From: Castellaniella sp034675905
GTDB taxonomy: Bacteria > Pseudomonadota > Gammaproteobacteria > Burkholderiales > Burkholderiaceae_B
Length of the DNA stretch: 64,000 nucleotides
NCBI RefSeq assembly: GCF_034675905.1
Contig: NZ_JAUCCV010000009.1
Location: forward strand, 124,001-188,000
Direction of reading: 5' to 3'
Shown: positions 63,457-64,000 of the stretch, in pieces
How the letters are laid out: each line of letters opens with the position of its first letter
Position numbering within the stretch: the first letter of the stretch is position 1
The notes under the pieces: generated by a model
What the model was told of the DNA's origin: nothing
The model's database searches: none
What the model saw: the letters and a program-made list of their open reading frames with translations, nothing else
Translations under genes and position numbers: made by a program

Positions 63457-64000
63457 ATGAGCAAAAAAAGAAGAGTTTCTCCCGCAGGCCGCAAGCTGGC
63501 CATGCTGGTGGCCATCGCCGCCATCCTGCTGGTCTGGCAGAGCGCCGCCTGGACCTTGCCGGACTTTCTGATGCCGGGTGTGCCGGTAGTGCTGGAACGT
63601 GTGTGGCACGATCTGCAGACAGCCGAATTTCGTACCATTCTGGCTGGCAGTATGGGGCGCCTGGGCGTGGGCTATGGCTTTGCGCTGCTGTTTGGCATCG
63701 GTTTCGGGCTGGCCGGCGGTTTGCTGCTGTTTTTCCGCGAGGTGCTGAAATCCGCCATCATCGTGCTGCAGTCCATTCCTTCGATCGCCTGGGTGCCGCT
63801 GTTCCTGATCCTGATGGGTTTCGGCAATGTGCCCATCATCGTCGTGATTGCGCTGGCTGCGTTCTTTCCGGCAGCGCTCTCGGTCATGAATGCCACGGAA
63901 AGCGTGCTGCAGACGCATGTGTCGGCGGCCCGGGTCATGGGGGCCAGTCCGTGGGACATGTTGCGCCGGGTCTACCTGCCCGCCGTCATGCCGGAACTTA
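63457..64000 (+). CDS. ABC transporter permease, TauC/SsuC type (partial)
   Basis: Membrane subunit of the importer encoded by the two genes upstream; 181 codons are visible before the window ends. It begins MSKKRRVSPAGRKLAMLVAI and shows hydrophobic helices and the permease phrases SIPSIAWVPLFLILMGFG and AARVMGASPWDMLRRVYLPA, the start of the ATPase-contacting EAA loop. It lies 75 bases after the binding-protein gene. Confidence 0.9.
   Translation, partial: MSKKRRVSPAGRKLAMLVAIAAILLVWQSAAWTLPDFLMPGVPVVLERVWHDLQTAEFRTILAGSMGRLGVGYGFALLFGIGFGLAGGLLLFFREVLKSAIIVLQSIPSIAWVPLFLILMGFGNVPIIVVIALAAFFPAALSVMNATESVLQTHVSAARVMGASPWDMLRRVYLPAVMPEL

Overview
The window is a chromosomal segment of a GC-rich betaproteobacterium, most likely order Burkholderiales and family Alcaligenaceae (Bordetella/Castellaniella-like). 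The evidence is the ribF-ileS-lspA-coaBC-dut, tig-clpP-clpX-lon, uvrB-phosphatase-isc and lysS-prfB neighbourhoods, high-GC coding throughout, and the abundance of TauABC/NrtABC-type, Liv-type and TRAP transporters. No phage, insertion sequence, CRISPR array or rRNA is visible. There is one tRNA, tRNA-Leu(UAG).

Layout. 1-1148 is the end-clipped gene for a Liv-type binding protein. 1.5-7.6 kb is a minus-strand housekeeping operon (ribF, ileS, lspA, coaBC, dut), in which ileS carries a one-base frameshift in an A8 run. 7.6-13.5 kb is a tightly coupled plus-strand group (purN, an rsmB-like methyltransferase, a fatty acid desaturase, uvrD). 13.5-18.0 kb is a compact five-gene minus-strand operon (AhpD-like, acyl-CoA-dehydrogenase-like flavoprotein, ABC ATPase, binding protein, permease), probably for scavenging sulfur or nitrogen from an organic compound. 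18.3-24 kb holds an ABC-F ATPase, prmB, dapE, dapD and tenA. A LysR gene remnant and an EcsC-family gene follow. 25-32 kb is a MexEF-OprN-like efflux operon with a divergent LysR regulator. 32.1-38.3 kb is tRNA-Leu, then tig-clpP-clpX-lon (proteostasis), with a possible small RNA between clpX and lon. 38.3-43.1 kb holds lexA with its SOS box, tyrB, uvrB and a low-molecular-weight phosphatase.

43.2-49.5 kb is a second, MarR-controlled RND efflux cassette. It sits between the phosphatase gene and the isc operon, where these are often neighbours. The isc operon (49.5-52.1 kb) has two tandem IscR-type operators but stops after iscA; hscB, hscA and fdx are not there. Its IscU lacks the first conserved cluster-ligand cysteine and the neighbouring aspartate, and its HscA-recognition motif is altered. 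This is the most unusual biology in the window. 52.2-55 kb is lysS and prfB, the latter with the classical +1 programmed frameshift. The remainder holds a TehA/TDT-family transporter, a chemoreceptor, a DctPQM TRAP transporter, a hemerythrin-like protein, and a second TauABC-like ABC operon that runs off the right end. The binding protein of that operon has a signal peptide extended by what looks like a dispersed GC-rich hairpin repeat.

All assignments come from reading motifs and gene order; no database search was run.
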